Notes: generated by a model not told the origin, from the letters alone. Shown: positions 14,867 to 24,262, counted from the stretch's first letter. The stretch: 43,398 nt of DNA from Patescibacteria group bacterium (GCA_004297805.1 SCTJ01000079.1:1-43398), one strand, 5' to 3'. Numbers and translations: made by a program.

Positions 14867-16003
14867 TTAGAACTCAACTCCGACGAACACTCCCTTGACC
14901 ATGAGGTCGCTCTTGCTGTGCCCCTTGTAGTTGTCGGGCAAGTTCAGCGGATAGCTGACCCAGCCTCCCGCCCGCACCGTCTCGGAGAGACGGATCTCTG
15001 CCCGGCCCAGGACGCCCGTGAGGTCGTCCCAGCCCTGATAGAAGAGCTGCCCACCGAACCGCGTCTGCCAGTTGTTGGCCAGACGATACTGCCCGTACAG
15101 GTCGAGGCTCGCCTGGGTGCGACTGTCCGTCTTGTCGTCCTTCCAGGTCGAGTCGAGCTTGGACCAAACTGCGGTCCAGGCATCCACCTGAACTCCGACC
15201 AGCCAGTCCTTGGAGAGCCGCTGGGCGTAGTCGGTCCACAGGCCAACCTTGATGTTGTCCTGCTTACGGCTGTAACCCTCGTCGTTTCTCCCTTTCTGCG
15301 CCTCGTAGACGACGCGCAGCTTGGCGGTGAATGCCTGAGGCTTCTTGGAGCTCTCGCTCACACCGCCGTAGTTGTAGCCGAGCTGGAGACCCCCCTCGGG
15401 AGCATCCCAGCTGTAAGTCGTGTGCTTCGTCTCGCCCTTTTCATAGGCGGCGAAGGCACCCACGCCCCACTGCTTCTCCGGTGCCAGAGGCCGCCAGGGG
15501 ATCACCTCGCCGTCGGCCCACAGGCCCGAAGCCAGGTTGCTCCACCAGTAACCGAGAGCGGCCGTGAGTTCGACATCGCTGCCGCCACCCCCACGGTGCA
15601 CCTCGTCCGGCACAGTCAGGGCCGGCGAAGCCATCACGGCTCCACCAGCGGACGGACCAGCCTGGAAAGTAGTCGACGCCATCGGCGTCGCCTGCATCCC
15701 GTTCCTGCTCCGCAGCTGAAGGTCACCGGAACGCTGGATCCCGTCCTCCACCGGGGCCGGCGCCGTTTGGGCCACCTGCTCCTGCTTCGACGGACGGTCA
15801 ATCCTGGTTCCGATCTTGAGCTGACGGGGATCGGAGATCCCCGCTTCGGACATGACGTACGAAACCGTCACGCCGAGCTTCTTGGCCACCGTCTCCGGGT
15901 TGTCTCCCATGAGGACGACGTAGAACTCTCCTGCCATCGCCGGCGTGGCCACCATGGCCAGCGCCAGTACTGCGAACAACATCACGATCGTCTTGGTCTT
16001 CAT
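14867..16003 (-). CDS. LysM-domain protein with C-terminal outer-membrane-type beta-barrel
   Basis: 378 residues, SD AAGGAGAGG before ATG. Signal peptide 1-24 (core MLFAVLALAMVATPAMA, cleaved after AMA). A LysM domain follows (about 26-68, YVVLMGDNPETVAKKLGVTV... KIGTRI), for binding peptidoglycan. A linker leads to about 240 residues of alternating amphipathic strands with aromatic girdles (YWWSNLASGLWADGEV, GQYRLANNWQTRFGG), ending VKGVFVGVEF. The C-terminal Phe with alternating hydrophobics is the outer-membrane barrel targeting signal of Gram-negative bacteria. CPR cells are not thought to have such a membrane, so this gene is out of place, or the envelope is unusual. First gene of the three-gene unit. 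Confidence 0.75.
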   Translation of the reverse strand: MKTKTIVMLFAVLALAMVATPAMAGEFYVVLMGDNPETVAKKLGVTVSYVMSEAGISDPRQLKIGTRIDRPSKQEQVAQTAPAPVEDGIQRSGDLQLRSRNGMQATPMASTTFQAGPSAGGAVMASPALTVPDEVHRGGGGSDVELTAALGYWWSNLASGLWADGEVIPWRPLAPEKQWGVGAFAAYEKGETKHTTYSWDAPEGGLQLGYNYGGVSESSKKPQAFTAKLRVVYEAQKGRNDEGYSRKQDNIKVGLWTDYAQRLSKDWLVGVQVDAWTAVWSKLDSTWKDDKTDSRTQASLDLYGQYRLANNWQTRFGGQLFYQGWDDLTGVLGRAEIRLSETVRAGGWVSYPLNLPDNYKGHSKSDLMVKGVFVGVEF

Positions 16004-16218
16004 TGTTCCCTCTCCTTGGATGGTCCCCCAATAGCTTCCGCCACGGGGGAGTTTGTTTTTCCCTTACGATCCCTTATGACCAAAGACCCGGGCTTTCAAA
16101 ACCCAAAGCCTCTAACCTAGAACCTATTACTAACTATGTGCAATTGTAAAGGTTCAAGTCCGCTCGCGACCGCGCCACGGACGTTATCGAAACCATCAAT
16201 CGTCAATGTAATATACTA
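16004..16218 (-). promoter_or_regulatory. Leader region of the three-gene GC-rich unit
   Basis: On the minus strand it holds TTGACG near 16207, a GTCCG...CGGAC hairpin, TACAAT near 16146, and a TCCCCC/GGGGGA hairpin (16024-16050) just before the SD. No hexamer pair has ideal spacing, so the promoter is not fixed. The ordinary Wzz-like gene ends at its upstream side. Confidence 0.4.
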
Positions 16219-16935
16219 CTACTTTCGGTCGAGATACTGCAAACTTTCCAAATAATCATCCGGGTTGATTGCTGTAGCGCGCGACACACTTGGTCGGCTA
16301 CCAACCGAAACGTAGTGCTGTTTTTTTTCACCCCGATAATACACCAGTACCAAAGAAAGCAGCGCGCCAAAAAGCATCCCACCACCAATCGCCGCTATGA
16401 GTTCCGTCAGTGTTGGGTTCTGTTCAGTGATCGGGCCAGAGATTTTTCGGAATTCAACTTCTTGAGAGCTAGCACGAAACAAATTGCTTTCGCTGTTCAA
16501 AACTTCGTTGATGCCATCGGAAATCGCCAAAGCTTCGCGTTGACTATTGTCATAGACCACCACATCAATAATTCCCAGTTGCGGATTGCGTTGCACGCGA
16601 ATCATTTTGCTCCAAGCCTCCAGGCGATCTTTCTGATTGAACGGCAGAAATTCAGCATTTACTTTGCCGGTTTTGACCAACTCATTCACGAAAAGTTCGC
16701 TATAGATCGCCTCGCTCATCACTTTCCCGGTATATTCCACCGACTTGGAAAGTGAAGAAAAATCTTGGGTTCCTACGCCCTGATTTTGCACAATCAAGTA
16801 TTCAGAAGTCACTCGGAAGTTCTTCTCAATTAGTACCAAAAACAGAAAGGAGAAAGCCCCTATCAAAAGCGCACCCATGAGCACGGATCGCCATTTTTTC
16901 CCTAATACAGCCATAATAGTAGTACCTTGGTTCAT
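16219..16935 (-). CDS. Second Wzz-like polysaccharide co-polymerase
   Basis: 238 residues, two membrane segments (about 18-36, SVLMGALLIGAFSFLFLVLI, and about 182-201, ELIAAIGGGMLFGALLSLVL) flanking a mixed domain with FRVTSEYLIVQN at its start and PITEQNPTLTELIAA before the second helix, as in PF02706 proteins. Short cytoplasmic tail, no kinase domain. It sits apart from the rest of the polysaccharide genes because a GC-rich three-gene unit lies between it and the ligase. It has its own near-consensus promoter and no SD, like the other ordinary genes. Confidence 0.75.
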   Translation of the reverse strand: MNQGTTIMAVLGKKWRSVLMGALLIGAFSFLFLVLIEKNFRVTSEYLIVQNQGVGTQDFSSLSKSVEYTGKVMSEAIYSELFVNELVKTGKVNAEFLPFNQKDRLEAWSKMIRVQRNPQLGIIDVVVYDNSQREALAISDGINEVLNSESNLFRASSQEVEFRKISGPITEQNPTLTELIAAIGGGMLFGALLSLVLVYYRGEKKQHYVSVGSRPSVSRATAINPDDYLESLQYLDRK

Positions 16936-16963
16936 ACAAAAATATTCAATGAATTAACGGCAC

Positions 16964-16992
16964 ATGATACCAAACAAACGGGTTTTTGTCAA
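16964..16992 (-). promoter_or_regulatory. Promoter of the second Wzz-like gene
   Basis: TTGACA (16992-16987), 17 bases, TATCAT (16969-16964), about 28 bases before the start codon; no SD in between. Confidence 0.8.
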
Positions 16993-17060
16993 GGACCTTG
17001 TGATAATTCACTGGCCTGGAAATATCAGCAGCTTTAAATAACACTATTTTGAAATAAGAC

Positions 17061-17091
17061 AGCCCCCTCCGGTATCCAACCGAAGGGGGCT
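17061..17091 (-). terminator. Terminator of the proline-linker protein gene
   Basis: AGCCCCCTTCGG and CCGGAGGGGGCT arms, then GTCTTATTT on the minus strand, 24 bases after the stop codon. Confidence 0.85.
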
Positions 17092-17115
17092 CTTGAACTT
17101 GACCTGCAGCAGCCG

Positions 17116-18036
17116 CTAGTACGAGATCAGGTCGTAGTTATCGACCATGACCCCGCCATGTGGAACTATGAACCGGAAGTCGGCCCAGAAGATCTTGGTT
17201 CCTCCGTCGACCGTGGCGAGAAAGTACACCATCCCGCCCGAGTCGTGAAGTGGCACCGTGAGGGAAATCGAGTCGGCATTGAAGGCAGCCTGCACTCCCC
17301 CTGGCGGGTCTTCGTCGATCCACCCGCTCTCTGCCCCGTTCCAGACGACCGCGAAAACGTCGCTGAGCGGAACGGATGCCGGACGACCGTCCCCGGCCTC
17401 ATCCTCCTCCAGCACATTGACCAGCATTCCCCCCGAGACCGGTGGAAGGATGGTCATCTGGGCTTCGTCGCCAAATTCGTCATCCCCGATCACGAAGATC
17501 TCCAACATCGGATGATACGACGGGTCCACGGGCGGTGGCGGAAGCGGCGGCGGTGGTGGCGTCGGGGGAAGCAACGTCTTCCAGAAGGACAGCGTGTTCC
17601 CGTTGACGCTCCAGAGAATTCCGGGAGCGGCCGTGATCACAGCCTTCCGCAGATCCAGCTGGAGAATCTTCCTGGACACCCGAAAATTCAAGGTGCCGGC
17701 ATCCTCACTGGGCAGCGACCCGACCACATAGCGTAGATACCGACCGGATTGGTTGCGAAACCGTCTGACGCCAGCCGATTTCGGACATTCGCTGCTGTCC
17801 TGCTCACAGACCTCGTTCTTGAAGAAGACGCTGCCCTTGACCGGGATGGTCTTCTTCTGGTTCCGGAAGCTCTGCGGCTCCAGGAGGTCCCGCCCCTCCT
17901 TCACGACTGCCGGCAAGGTCAGCACCAGCTGACCCTCCTGCAAATTGATCCGGGGCGGCCTTTTCTTGGCCTCCGCGTTCTGCGCGAATGCGCAGACCCA
18001 CACCATCACTGCCAGCAACGACATGAGCTTCTTCAC
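17116..18036 (-). CDS. Secreted two-domain protein with polyproline linker, unknown
   Basis: 306 residues from GTG at 18034-18036, chosen for the AAGGAGG seven bases before it and because a clean signal peptide starts there (core LMSLLAVMVWVCAFAQNAEA, cleaved after AEA). The N-terminal domain has a Cys pair (EVCEQDSSECPK). The middle is a PPTPPPPPLPPPP linker (about residue 165-180), and the acidic C-terminal domain carries LEIFVIGDDEFGDEAQ. No family is recognised. The build (two beta domains and a stiff linker) suits a surface or periplasmic protein. It forms a one-gene unit with its own promoter and terminator; GC-rich codons and SD set it apart from the Wzz-like gene beside it. Confidence 0.75.
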   Translation of the reverse strand: MKKLMSLLAVMVWVCAFAQNAEAKKRPPRINLQEGQLVLTLPAVVKEGRDLLEPQSFRNQKKTIPVKGSVFFKNEVCEQDSSECPKSAGVRRFRNQSGRYLRYVVGSLPSEDAGTLNFRVSRKILQLDLRKAVITAAPGILWSVNGNTLSFWKTLLPPTPPPPPLPPPPVDPSYHPMLEIFVIGDDEFGDEAQMTILPPVSGGMLVNVLEEDEAGDGRPASVPLSDVFAVVWNGAESGWIDEDPPGGVQAAFNADSISLTVPLHDSGGMVYFLATVDGGTKIFWADFRFIVPHGGVMVDNYDLISY

Positions 18037-18180
18037 GGCCAGTCCTCCTTGTGTCCCGTGGCCCACACTGATGAGTCCTTGCCACCTTGGCTCGAACTCG
18101 CCTCTTTGCTGCTTATATAGGTTAATTGATTGGCCTTCGGCCAACCAATATAACATTGGAAAGAACTACTCGAACCGGAT

Positions 18181-18209
18181 ACTGTATTGCATATGAATAT
18201 TTTTGTAAA
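18181..18209 (-). promoter_or_regulatory. Promoter of the proline-linker protein gene
   Basis: TTTACA (18209-18204), 17 bases, TACAGT (18186-18181). The leader of about 140 nt contains a hairpin with arms TTGGTTGGCC and GGCCAATCAA. Confidence 0.75.
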
Positions 18210-18225
18210 GACGAACAGAAATGAA

Positions 18226-18262
18226 GAGACCCCCGCTGCTCGCGTTGAGCATTGGGGGTCTC
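18226..18262 (-). terminator. Terminator of the 269-aa secreted protein gene
   Basis: GAGACCCCC and GGGGGTCTC arms with inner pairing (GCTC/GAGC), then TTCATTTCT on the minus strand. The next unit's -35 box begins 16 bases further on. Confidence 0.85.
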
Positions 18263-18293
18263 ATTCTCGTTATTTACTTCGATTCGACTCTCC

Positions 18294-19103
18294 TCAGTCG
18301 AAATCGAAATGGATCAGGTTGTCGGAGCCGATGAACGCGCCCTTGAAGTTCCAGTCGTCATTGTTGAATGGTACGACGTGGCCCTTCCTGGTGACCGCAC
18401 TCAGCGAGCCCCGATCCTCACCCGGCAGCCCACTGATGTGGCACTCGAAGTGTCCGAGCTCGCCGGCCTCGAGGTTGCAGGTCCGAGTTCGCGTCCGGCC
18501 GTTCCACCGGATGAACGCAATGTCATCCGACAGATAGGTCTCAGTGAGACCGAAGATGCCGTTGGACTTCCAACGGATTTTGATCTCGTGATCGCTTGAC
18601 TCGAACTCCACTTCCGGTCGCTGGTAGCTACCGTAAAGGACTAGACCCTCCCGGAAGAGACGCCGACGGGCCAGGCCCGAGAAGCGCAGTCGCCGGATGT
18701 TGAGCCACAGAGGAGGGGCTTGTCCATTACGGTTGACACGCCAGTTACCCTTGTCGTTGTCCAGGGTGTTCGGGATATTGATGACAACCCACAGCTGTCC
18801 CGAACGGTCCCGAACGACCCGACGGTCGGCCGAACGCGCGAGGGACAGAATCCCAAACCCTCCGCGCCGCGCCGAGTGGAACGAAAAGGTCTCCGCCTCG
18901 GAAAGCAGGAGCGGACGCCTCCGTCTGGCAAACACCTGTGGCAGGATGAACACCCGCCCGCAGGAACCTTTGACGGCCGCCAGGAACAGCTCGTGATGGG
19001 AATTGAGAAGCTTCACCCTCGACTCCACCTGCGCCTGGGCCTCCCCCGTCCAGCTCACACCGAACAAGGCGTACAACATGACCAACGCCAGTATCCTCTT
19101 CAC
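18294..19103 (-). CDS. Secreted 269-aa protein, unknown (GC-rich unit)
   Basis: GTG at 19101-19103, eight bases after GGGAGGG, is the start; it opens a signal peptide (LALVMLYALFGVSWTGEAQA, cut after AQA). The mature part is beta-rich and arginine-rich (FARRRRPLLLSEAETFSF) with scattered cysteines (GSCGR, TRTCNLEAGE, FECHISGL) and ends HFDFD. In size, signal peptide and loose pattern (a Cys-containing C-terminal beta domain) it resembles the neighbouring proline-linker protein, but I see no clear sequence homology. One-gene unit with consensus promoter and strong terminator. Function unknown. Confidence 0.75.
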   Translation of the reverse strand: MKRILALVMLYALFGVSWTGEAQAQVESRVKLLNSHHELFLAAVKGSCGRVFILPQVFARRRRPLLLSEAETFSFHSARRGGFGILSLARSADRRVVRDRSGQLWVVINIPNTLDNDKGNWRVNRNGQAPPLWLNIRRLRFSGLARRRLFREGLVLYGSYQRPEVEFESSDHEIKIRWKSNGIFGLTETYLSDDIAFIRWNGRTRTRTCNLEAGELGHFECHISGLPGEDRGSLSAVTRKGHVVPFNNDDWNFKGAFIGSDNLIHFDFD

Positions 19104-19217
19104 GTTCGTACCCTCCCTCTTTCCTTGGTTGATATTTGGCCCAAAGGGCCGCCTCACTTATCTCAACATCGGCAGAAATAGCGCCGATTGGTACTTGATG
19201 CCAAAGAACGACCCACA

Positions 19218-19246
19218 AGTATAGTACAATCAAGTCGGTTTGTCAA
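19218..19246 (-). promoter_or_regulatory. Near-consensus promoter of the 269-aa secreted protein gene
   Basis: TTGACA (19246-19241), 17 bases, TATACT (19223-19218); 11 bases downstream of the T-run of the previous gene's terminator. Confidence 0.85.
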
Positions 19247-19257
19247 TTGCGCTCAAC

Positions 19258-19285
19258 AAAAAAAACGCCGCCTACAGCGCCGTTT
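19258..19285 (-). terminator. Terminator after the 99-aa gene
   Basis: AACGGCGC and GCGGCGTT arms (one mismatch) followed by eight T on the minus strand. Closes the HtrA-like/99-aa operon. Confidence 0.8.
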
Positions 19286-19311
19286 TCCCCAAGTCAATGG
19301 ATGTATCTATT

Positions 19312-19611
19312 CTATTTTGCCTCGCGTATTTTATTCAGACTATCGACTCGCGTTGCCATTTCGTTCAACTCAACAATGGTCAGATTGAAATCGCGCTCCC
19401 AATTCAAACCGCCCTTGCTCACTCTCTCTTTCATGCGCGTCGCCATGCCCTTCGGATCTCCCAAAATTAGCGTTCCACCCACAGCTTGACACAACTTATC
19501 AATAGCATATTTAATATCAACCACCAAGTCCTCTTTCGATTTTTGCGCGTCTGGATTCGACTTGGGTTGCGGTCCAAACCCTGGCTTGGATTGGAAAAAA
19601 TCTTTCACCAT
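19312..19611 (-). CDS. 99-aa hypothetical protein
   Basis: Begins MVKDFFQSKPGFGPQPKSNP; the N-terminal third is disordered and rich in Pro, Gly and Lys, and the rest is predicted helical (EDLVVDIKYAIDKLCQAVGG ... FNLTIVELNEMATRVDSLNK). No membrane segment or signal peptide. It follows the HtrA-like gene after 13 bases and shares its terminator, so it is in the same operon. Base composition is that of the ordinary genes and there is no SD. No family recognised; it might be a partner of the HtrA-like protein. Confidence 0.65.
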   Translation of the reverse strand: MVKDFFQSKPGFGPQPKSNPDAQKSKEDLVVDIKYAIDKLCQAVGGTLILGDPKGMATRMKERVSKGGLNWERDFNLTIVELNEMATRVDSLNKIREAK

Positions 19612-19624
19612 ATATTGGTTCCTG

Positions 19625-20794
19625 TTAGAAACTCACGCGCACCGTCTGCTCCTTACCGTCGCGCAATATCGACAAGTCAACTGATTCCCCGACCGCATGT
19701 TGATGCACCACATTGGACAATGGATTATCCAAATTGATTTCTTGACCGTCCACCGTCAGGATGATGTCATTCACTTTGATTCCTGCCTTCTCAGCCGATG
19801 AGTTGGCCATGACTGCCAAGCCTTGTTTGCCAGATGGCGAAAAAACCAGGGCGCCCTTGTCACGCGACAGGGCGTGTGCCAAAGCATAAGGTTTGGTAAT
19901 TGAGACATAGGAGACACCTAGCGAAGCGCGATTTTTCAACTGATCGGCGATGGTCAGTTCAATGGTGCGTCGCACCACATTGGCCGGAATGGCAAAATAT
20001 TTGTCACGATTGTCCAACCTGACTGAACCGATAATCCCAACGACATCACCGTTATAATCGATAGCCGGACCACCCACAAAATCCGCATTGTTCCCGAAAT
20101 CAACTTCAAATATACTCTCTAGCTTGCCGGAAGAAGCCACTGCTTCGCTGGAAATATTGAAAGCCTTGCTGGTCGCGCTCAAAATCCCCGCTGCATAACG
20201 ATTTTGAAAATCTCCTGGCACAATGCCCACCGCAATCAATTTGCGCCCGGCCGAAAAATCGTCAGAATTGGCAAATGAGACAGCTGTCAAATTGGACGCT
20301 TCAATTTTCAGAAAAGCTAGATTGGAAAAATCATCCACCGCACGCAACGCCGCCGAATAGGTGGCGCCGGTATTGGTGATCACTGAATAGGTGGCACCTG
20401 ATTCGAGCAAAGCATTGCGATAGGTCACAATCAAACCATCATTGGTCACGATTACTCCGGGACTCAATCGGGCGGCATCAGTTTTGACCGAGCCACTCGG
20501 CACTGAAATGATGGTCACAGAGCTAGCTGAGGCTTGTGAAGCCACTTTAGCCACCGACGTATCTTCCTTAACTGTCACCTGCTCAGTCCGCGTGATGACC
20601 GTCACATTCTCTTTGAATTTTTTGAAAATACCGAGATTCTCCAGAGCCGGATAAGTGCTCAATTTCGGCATCAAATAATAATTGGCGAATAGCGCACCGC
20701 CGCTACCGAAAACAAAAACAAAAATTATTTTTCCCAATATGGCTGGGACCGAATTTCCTCGTCGCTTTTCAGTTTGAGCTATTTCGTCTGGCAT
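19625..20794 (-). CDS. Membrane-anchored HtrA/DegP-like pseudoprotease with PDZ domain
   Basis: 389 residues. One membrane anchor (about 19-41), a trypsin-fold domain (about 85-285) and a C-terminal PDZ domain (about 290-389, with KAGIKVNDIILTVDGQEI). The fold landmarks of HtrA are all present (SPGVIVTNDGLIVT, LAFLKI, VGGPAIDYNGDVVGII), but the three catalytic residues are not. The His site in the usual TNNHV reads TYRNA (N127), the Asp site in D(L/I)A reads SNLAF (N158), and the Ser site in GNSGGP reads DFVGGP (V240). It is therefore likely a binding or chaperone-like protein outside the membrane. A TATAAT lies 14 bases before the start; no SD. Confidence 0.85.
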   Translation of the reverse strand: MPDEIAQTEKRRGNSVPAILGKIIFVFVFGSGGALFANYYLMPKLSTYPALENLGIFKKFKENVTVITRTEQVTVKEDTSVAKVASQASASSVTIISVPSGSVKTDAARLSPGVIVTNDGLIVTYRNALLESGATYSVITNTGATYSAALRAVDDFSNLAFLKIEASNLTAVSFANSDDFSAGRKLIAVGIVPGDFQNRYAAGILSATSKAFNISSEAVASSGKLESIFEVDFGNNADFVGGPAIDYNGDVVGIIGSVRLDNRDKYFAIPANVVRRTIELTIADQLKNRASLGVSYVSITKPYALAHALSRDKGALVFSPSGKQGLAVMANSSAEKAGIKVNDIILTVDGQEINLDNPLSNVVHQHAVGESVDLSILRDGKEQTVRVSF

Positions 20795-20824
20795 ACAAAT
20801 ACGCTTTTATTATAACTAATATTG

Positions 20825-20852
20825 CCAATAGTGTAGCATACTACACTATTGG
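20825..20852 (-). terminator. Perfect 12-bp hairpin that includes the stop codon
   Basis: CCAATAGTGTAG and CTACACTATTGG with a four-base loop. The stop codon TAG of the membrane protein gene is in the first arm of the minus-strand hairpin. No real T-run follows, only CAATATTAG. Confidence 0.65.
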
Positions 20853-21578
20853 AAGCCACTTGGCCGTGACCAGCAGCAACCCGATTAGGACGCCGAAAAA
20901 AATAAGGTTGGCCACAATCCGCTTCTGAGAGAGCGTATTGAGAAAATACATTTGTGTCAAGTCCCAAAAGATGAAGTAAAAAATGACTGTCACCACTCCC
21001 GTGGTCAAATAGCCAAATGGCCAAAAATTAGTCATCCAGGCTATTTCCGACATTGCCATACCCAAAATCAAGCTGTAATTCAAAGCTTTCCGCCTCTCCG
21101 CAGAAACAATTCCGAAGTATTCAAAACTCACCGCAAAAGTAAACCCCAAATAGGCCAGCATCAGCGCCCAGAGCGGAATCGAAAAATTGAGATAAAGACC
21201 ATAGGCCGCCGCATAGAAAAAAAATAAGGCTGCCATGACTGAAGCCGCCATGAGACCCCTCGCCGTTTGATCTTTGCGATAACCGCGCAAACGATAAACC
21301 GCCAAGAGTGAGATGTAAAAAACCAGTGAGCTCAGCGCAATGAATCCCTGTTTTTGTTGCGGCGAGTCAATCAAATACAACAGCATGACTGCCGCCACCG
21401 CGAAAGTAATTGGGATAATTGAAAAAACAGCGCTCTTGCCAATGCGCCGCACGCCAATCACTGTTGACCCAATGAGTAGCACGCTGAGCGCCACAATCCA
21501 ACCACTTTCCGCCACCACAAATTCCAAGACTGCAAAAAAGAGAACCGTGTGAAACAATACTTGAAAGTGGAAAAACAT
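20841..21578 (-). CDS. Integral membrane protein, about eight helices, unknown
   Basis: 245 residues, nearly all hydrophobic: seven or eight predicted helices with short loops (for example GWIVALSVLLIGSTVIGV, LMAASVMAALFFFYAAAYGL, LIFFGVLIGLLLVTAKWLPI). Charged residues are confined to loops such as RLRGYRKDQTARG and SAERRKALN. It does not show a transporter or enzyme motif I know. It lies between clpB and the HtrA-like gene on the same strand, 68 bases after clpB. Similar unknown membrane proteins occur near housekeeping genes in CPR, but I cannot name the family. Confidence 0.65.
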   Translation of the reverse strand: MFFHFQVLFHTVLFFAVLEFVVAESGWIVALSVLLIGSTVIGVRRIGKSAVFSIIPITFAVAAVMLLYLIDSPQQKQGFIALSSLVFYISLLAVYRLRGYRKDQTARGLMAASVMAALFFFYAAAYGLYLNFSIPLWALMLAYLGFTFAVSFEYFGIVSAERRKALNYSLILGMAMSEIAWMTNFWPFGYLTTGVVTVIFYFIFWDLTQMYFLNTLSQKRIVANLIFFGVLIGLLLVTAKWLPIV

Positions 21579-21646
21579 TTGATAGATTCTAACCCGAGCG
21601 GAGCGTCTTTAGTCAGAAAGCCCCCAGCCCCAGATTTTTCAGATTT

Positions 21647-24262
21647 CTATTTAAACACAACCTTGCCTTTTTCAAACCCAATGCGCACGCGTCCACCTTC
21701 CCGAACTTTGCCTTCAATAATAAGCAGTGCCAGCTCATCTAGAATATCATTTTGAATGACACGTCGCAATGGGCGCGCGCCATAAATCGGGTCATAGCCC
21801 TTATCCGTCAGATAATCCTTGAGCTTGGCATCAAAGGAGACGTTGATATCACGCTCCACCAAACGTTTCTTGACCAGGCCAAGCTGCAATTCCACCACCT
21901 GTTCCAGAACTGGACGACTAAGGGGATGAAAAATAATCACCTCATCAATTCGATTCAAAAACTCCGGCTTGAAGCGTTCACGCAGTGACTCCATGACTTT
22001 GGTACGCATATCTGCTTCGCTTGGAGCAGTCGCCAATAGTCGATCTTCCTTGAAACCCAAGCCTTGCATTTTATAGATGATGTCCGAACCCACGTTGGAG
22101 GTCATGATGATTACTACATTTTTGAAGTTCACCACGCGCCCCTTGGCATCAGTCAGTCGACCGTCATCCAAAATTTGCAGCAAAATATTGAACACCTGCG
22201 GATGGGCTTTTTCAATTTCATCAAAAAGAATCACGCTGTAGGGGCGACGTCGCACAATCTCCGTGAGCTGCCCCCCCTCATCATAACCCACATAACCCGG
22301 CGGCGAGCCAATCATTTTAGCAATGGAATGCGATTCCATGTATTCACTCATGTCCAGGCGCACCAGCGCTTTTTGATCATCAAACAAGAACTCGGCTAGC
22401 GATTTGGCTAACTCCGTCTTCCCCACGCCAGTTGGGCCCAAAAACATGAAGGAGCCAATGGGCCGTTGCTCTTCGGAAATGCCCGCCCGTGATCGCCGGA
22501 TAGCATTGGCCACAGATTTGATGGCTTCCGCCTGGCCAACCACATGCCGTGAAAGCTCTTCCTCAGCCTGAGCCAGCTTTTGCATCTCACCCTGCATCAT
22601 TTTGGACACCGGAATACCAGTCCAACGCGACACCACTCGGGCGATATCTTCCTCCGTCACTTCTTCCTTGAGAATGGACTTTTCAGTTTGCAGCTTCACC
22701 AACTTACGCTCTTCGCTTTTGACCTTCTTTTCCAAATCCGGAATTTTGCCATAACGAATTTCCGCCACCTTATCCAATTCCCCTTTACGTTCAGCAATCT
22801 CGGCTTCCGACCTGAGCTTTTCCATCTCTTCTTTGTGGGTCCGCATAACTGTGATCAGCTCTTTCTCTGATTTCCATTGTAAAGTCAGCTGCTGTGAACG
22901 TTCTTTCAACTCGGATAGCTCCTTGTTGAGTTGTTGGATTCTCTTTTTTGATTCGGCATTCGTTTCTTTCTGCAAGGCTTTCTTTTCAATTTCCAGCCGG
23001 CGGATACTCCGCCCTAATTGGTCAATCTCAATCGGCATCGATTCAATTTCCATCTTGAGTGAGGAAGCCGCTTCATCGATCAGGTCGACTGCCTTGTCTG
23101 GCAAAAAGCGATCAGAAATATAGCGTTGCGACAATTTGACGGCTGCCTGAATAGCATCGTCCGTAATCTTCACCCCGTGGTGCAGCTCATATTTTTCCTT
23201 GAGTCCCCGCAAAATCGCAACCGAGTCTTCAGTCGATGGCTCGCTCACCATGACCGGTTGAAAACGCCGCTCCAGGGCTGCATCCTTCTCGATATAGCGC
23301 TGATATTCCTTGATGGTGGTAGCGCCTACCGTCCGCATTTGGCCACGGGCCAAAGCCGGCTTGAGCATATTGGAAGCGTCGAGTGCCCCTTCGGTCGCCC
23401 CCGCCCCCACCAAAGTGTGCAATTCATCAATGAACATGATAAACTTGCCTGCCGAATGCTCGACTTCCTTGATGATTGCCTTGAGTCTTTCTTCAAACTC
23501 ACCGCGAAATTTGGCACCCGCCAACAATGATCCCAAATCCAAAGAGATAATTTCTTTATCTTTCAAATTTTCCGGCACGTCCCCCGACACAATGCGCTGC
23601 GCCAAACCTTCCACAATGGCAGTCTTGCCCGTACCGGCCTCCCCAATCAGCACCGGATTATTTTTGGTGCGTCGCGTCAACACTTGCATCACCCGCCGAA
23701 TCTCTTCATCGCGCCCAATTACTGGATCGAGTTTCTCAGCGCGCGCCAAAGCGGTCAGATTGATGGTGTATTTCTCAATGACTTGGAACTTACCCTCTGG
23801 ATCCGGACTATCCACTCGCTGGCTCCCCCGCACCTCCGAAAGCATTTTAAGCACGGCCTCATATTTCACCTGTAATTTTTCCAAGAGCGTCTTCATGCTG
23901 GAAGGCACGGTCAAAATCGCCAACAGCAAATGCTCAGTCGACACAAAGTCGTCTTGAATCTTGTCCATCTCGCGCTCCGCTTGATCCAACACTTGGGCCA
24001 GCGTCGGCGTCACATAAATTTGGCTGACTCCCCCGGCAGGGATTTTGGGACCCCGGCTAACTTCTTCCTTGATTTGTTGATGAAGCTGTTCTGGATCAAC
24101 ACCCAGCTTTCGCAGTACCACCGGTACGGTGGATTCTTCCTGCGTCACTAGTCCAGCCAACAAGTGACCAATATCAATCTGCTGTTGAGAAAGCGACAAC
24201 GCCAACTCTTGAGCCCGTCGCAGCGCATCCTGACTCTTGGTGGTAAATCGATTGATATCCAT
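21647..24262 (-). CDS. clpB: ClpB disaggregase
   Basis: 871 residues, the usual ClpB length. N-domain with two repeats (1-145), first AAA+ module with Walker A GEAGTGKT (207-214) and [14 protein letters not shown], the long coiled-coil middle domain (about 400-530, rich in EKK and ELKERSQ heptads) that separates ClpB from ClpA/ClpC, second AAA+ module with Walker A GPTGVGKT and pore loop GYVGYDEGG, and the C-terminal D2-small domain. With DnaK it extracts proteins from aggregates using ATP, in the cytoplasm. Start ATG at 24260-24262. Its promoter region has an inverted repeat between -35 and -10. Confidence 0.97.
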   Translation of the reverse strand: MDINRFTTKSQDALRRAQELALSLSQQQIDIGHLLAGLVTQEESTVPVVLRKLGVDPEQLHQQIKEEVSRGPKIPAGGVSQIYVTPTLAQVLDQAEREMDKIQDDFVSTEHLLLAILTVPSSMKTLLEKLQVKYEAVLKMLSEVRGSQRVDSPDPEGKFQVIEKYTINLTALARAEKLDPVIGRDEEIRRVMQVLTRRTKNNPVLIGEAGTGKTAIVEGLAQRIVSGDVPENLKDKEIISLDLGSLLAGAKFRGEFEERLKAIIKEVEHSAGKFIMFIDELHTLVGAGATEGALDASNMLKPALARGQMRTVGATTIKEYQRYIEKDAALERRFQPVMVSEPSTEDSVAILRGLKEKYELHHGVKITDDAIQAAVKLSQRYISDRFLPDKAVDLIDEAASSLKMEIESMPIEIDQLGRSIRRLEIEKKALQKETNAESKKRIQQLNKELSELKERSQQLTLQWKSEKELITVMRTHKEEMEKLRSEAEIAERKGELDKVAEIRYGKIPDLEKKVKSEERKLVKLQTEKSILKEEVTEEDIARVVSRWTGIPVSKMMQGEMQKLAQAEEELSRHVVGQAEAIKSVANAIRRSRAGISEEQRPIGSFMFLGPTGVGKTELAKSLAEFLFDDQKALVRLDMSEYMESHSIAKMIGSPPGYVGYDEGGQLTEIVRRRPYSVILFDEIEKAHPQVFNILLQILDDGRLTDAKGRVVNFKNVVIIMTSNVGSDIIYKMQGLGFKEDRLLATAPSEADMRTKVMESLRERFKPEFLNRIDEVIIFHPLSRPVLEQVVELQLGLVKKRLVERDINVSFDAKLKDYLTDKGYDPIYGARPLRRVIQNDILDELALLIIEGKVREGGRVRIGFEKGKVVFK

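Noticed and set aside
14606-16120. 504-codon plus-strand ORF opposite the LysM/barrel gene
   Set aside because: Same reason; it crosses two minus-strand genes and their spacer and has no start signal.
16140-16180. tRNA-like GGTTCAAGTCC (T-loop) and GCGCCA end
   Set aside because: T-stem does not pair, no D-arm or anticodon arm upstream, no acceptor complement.
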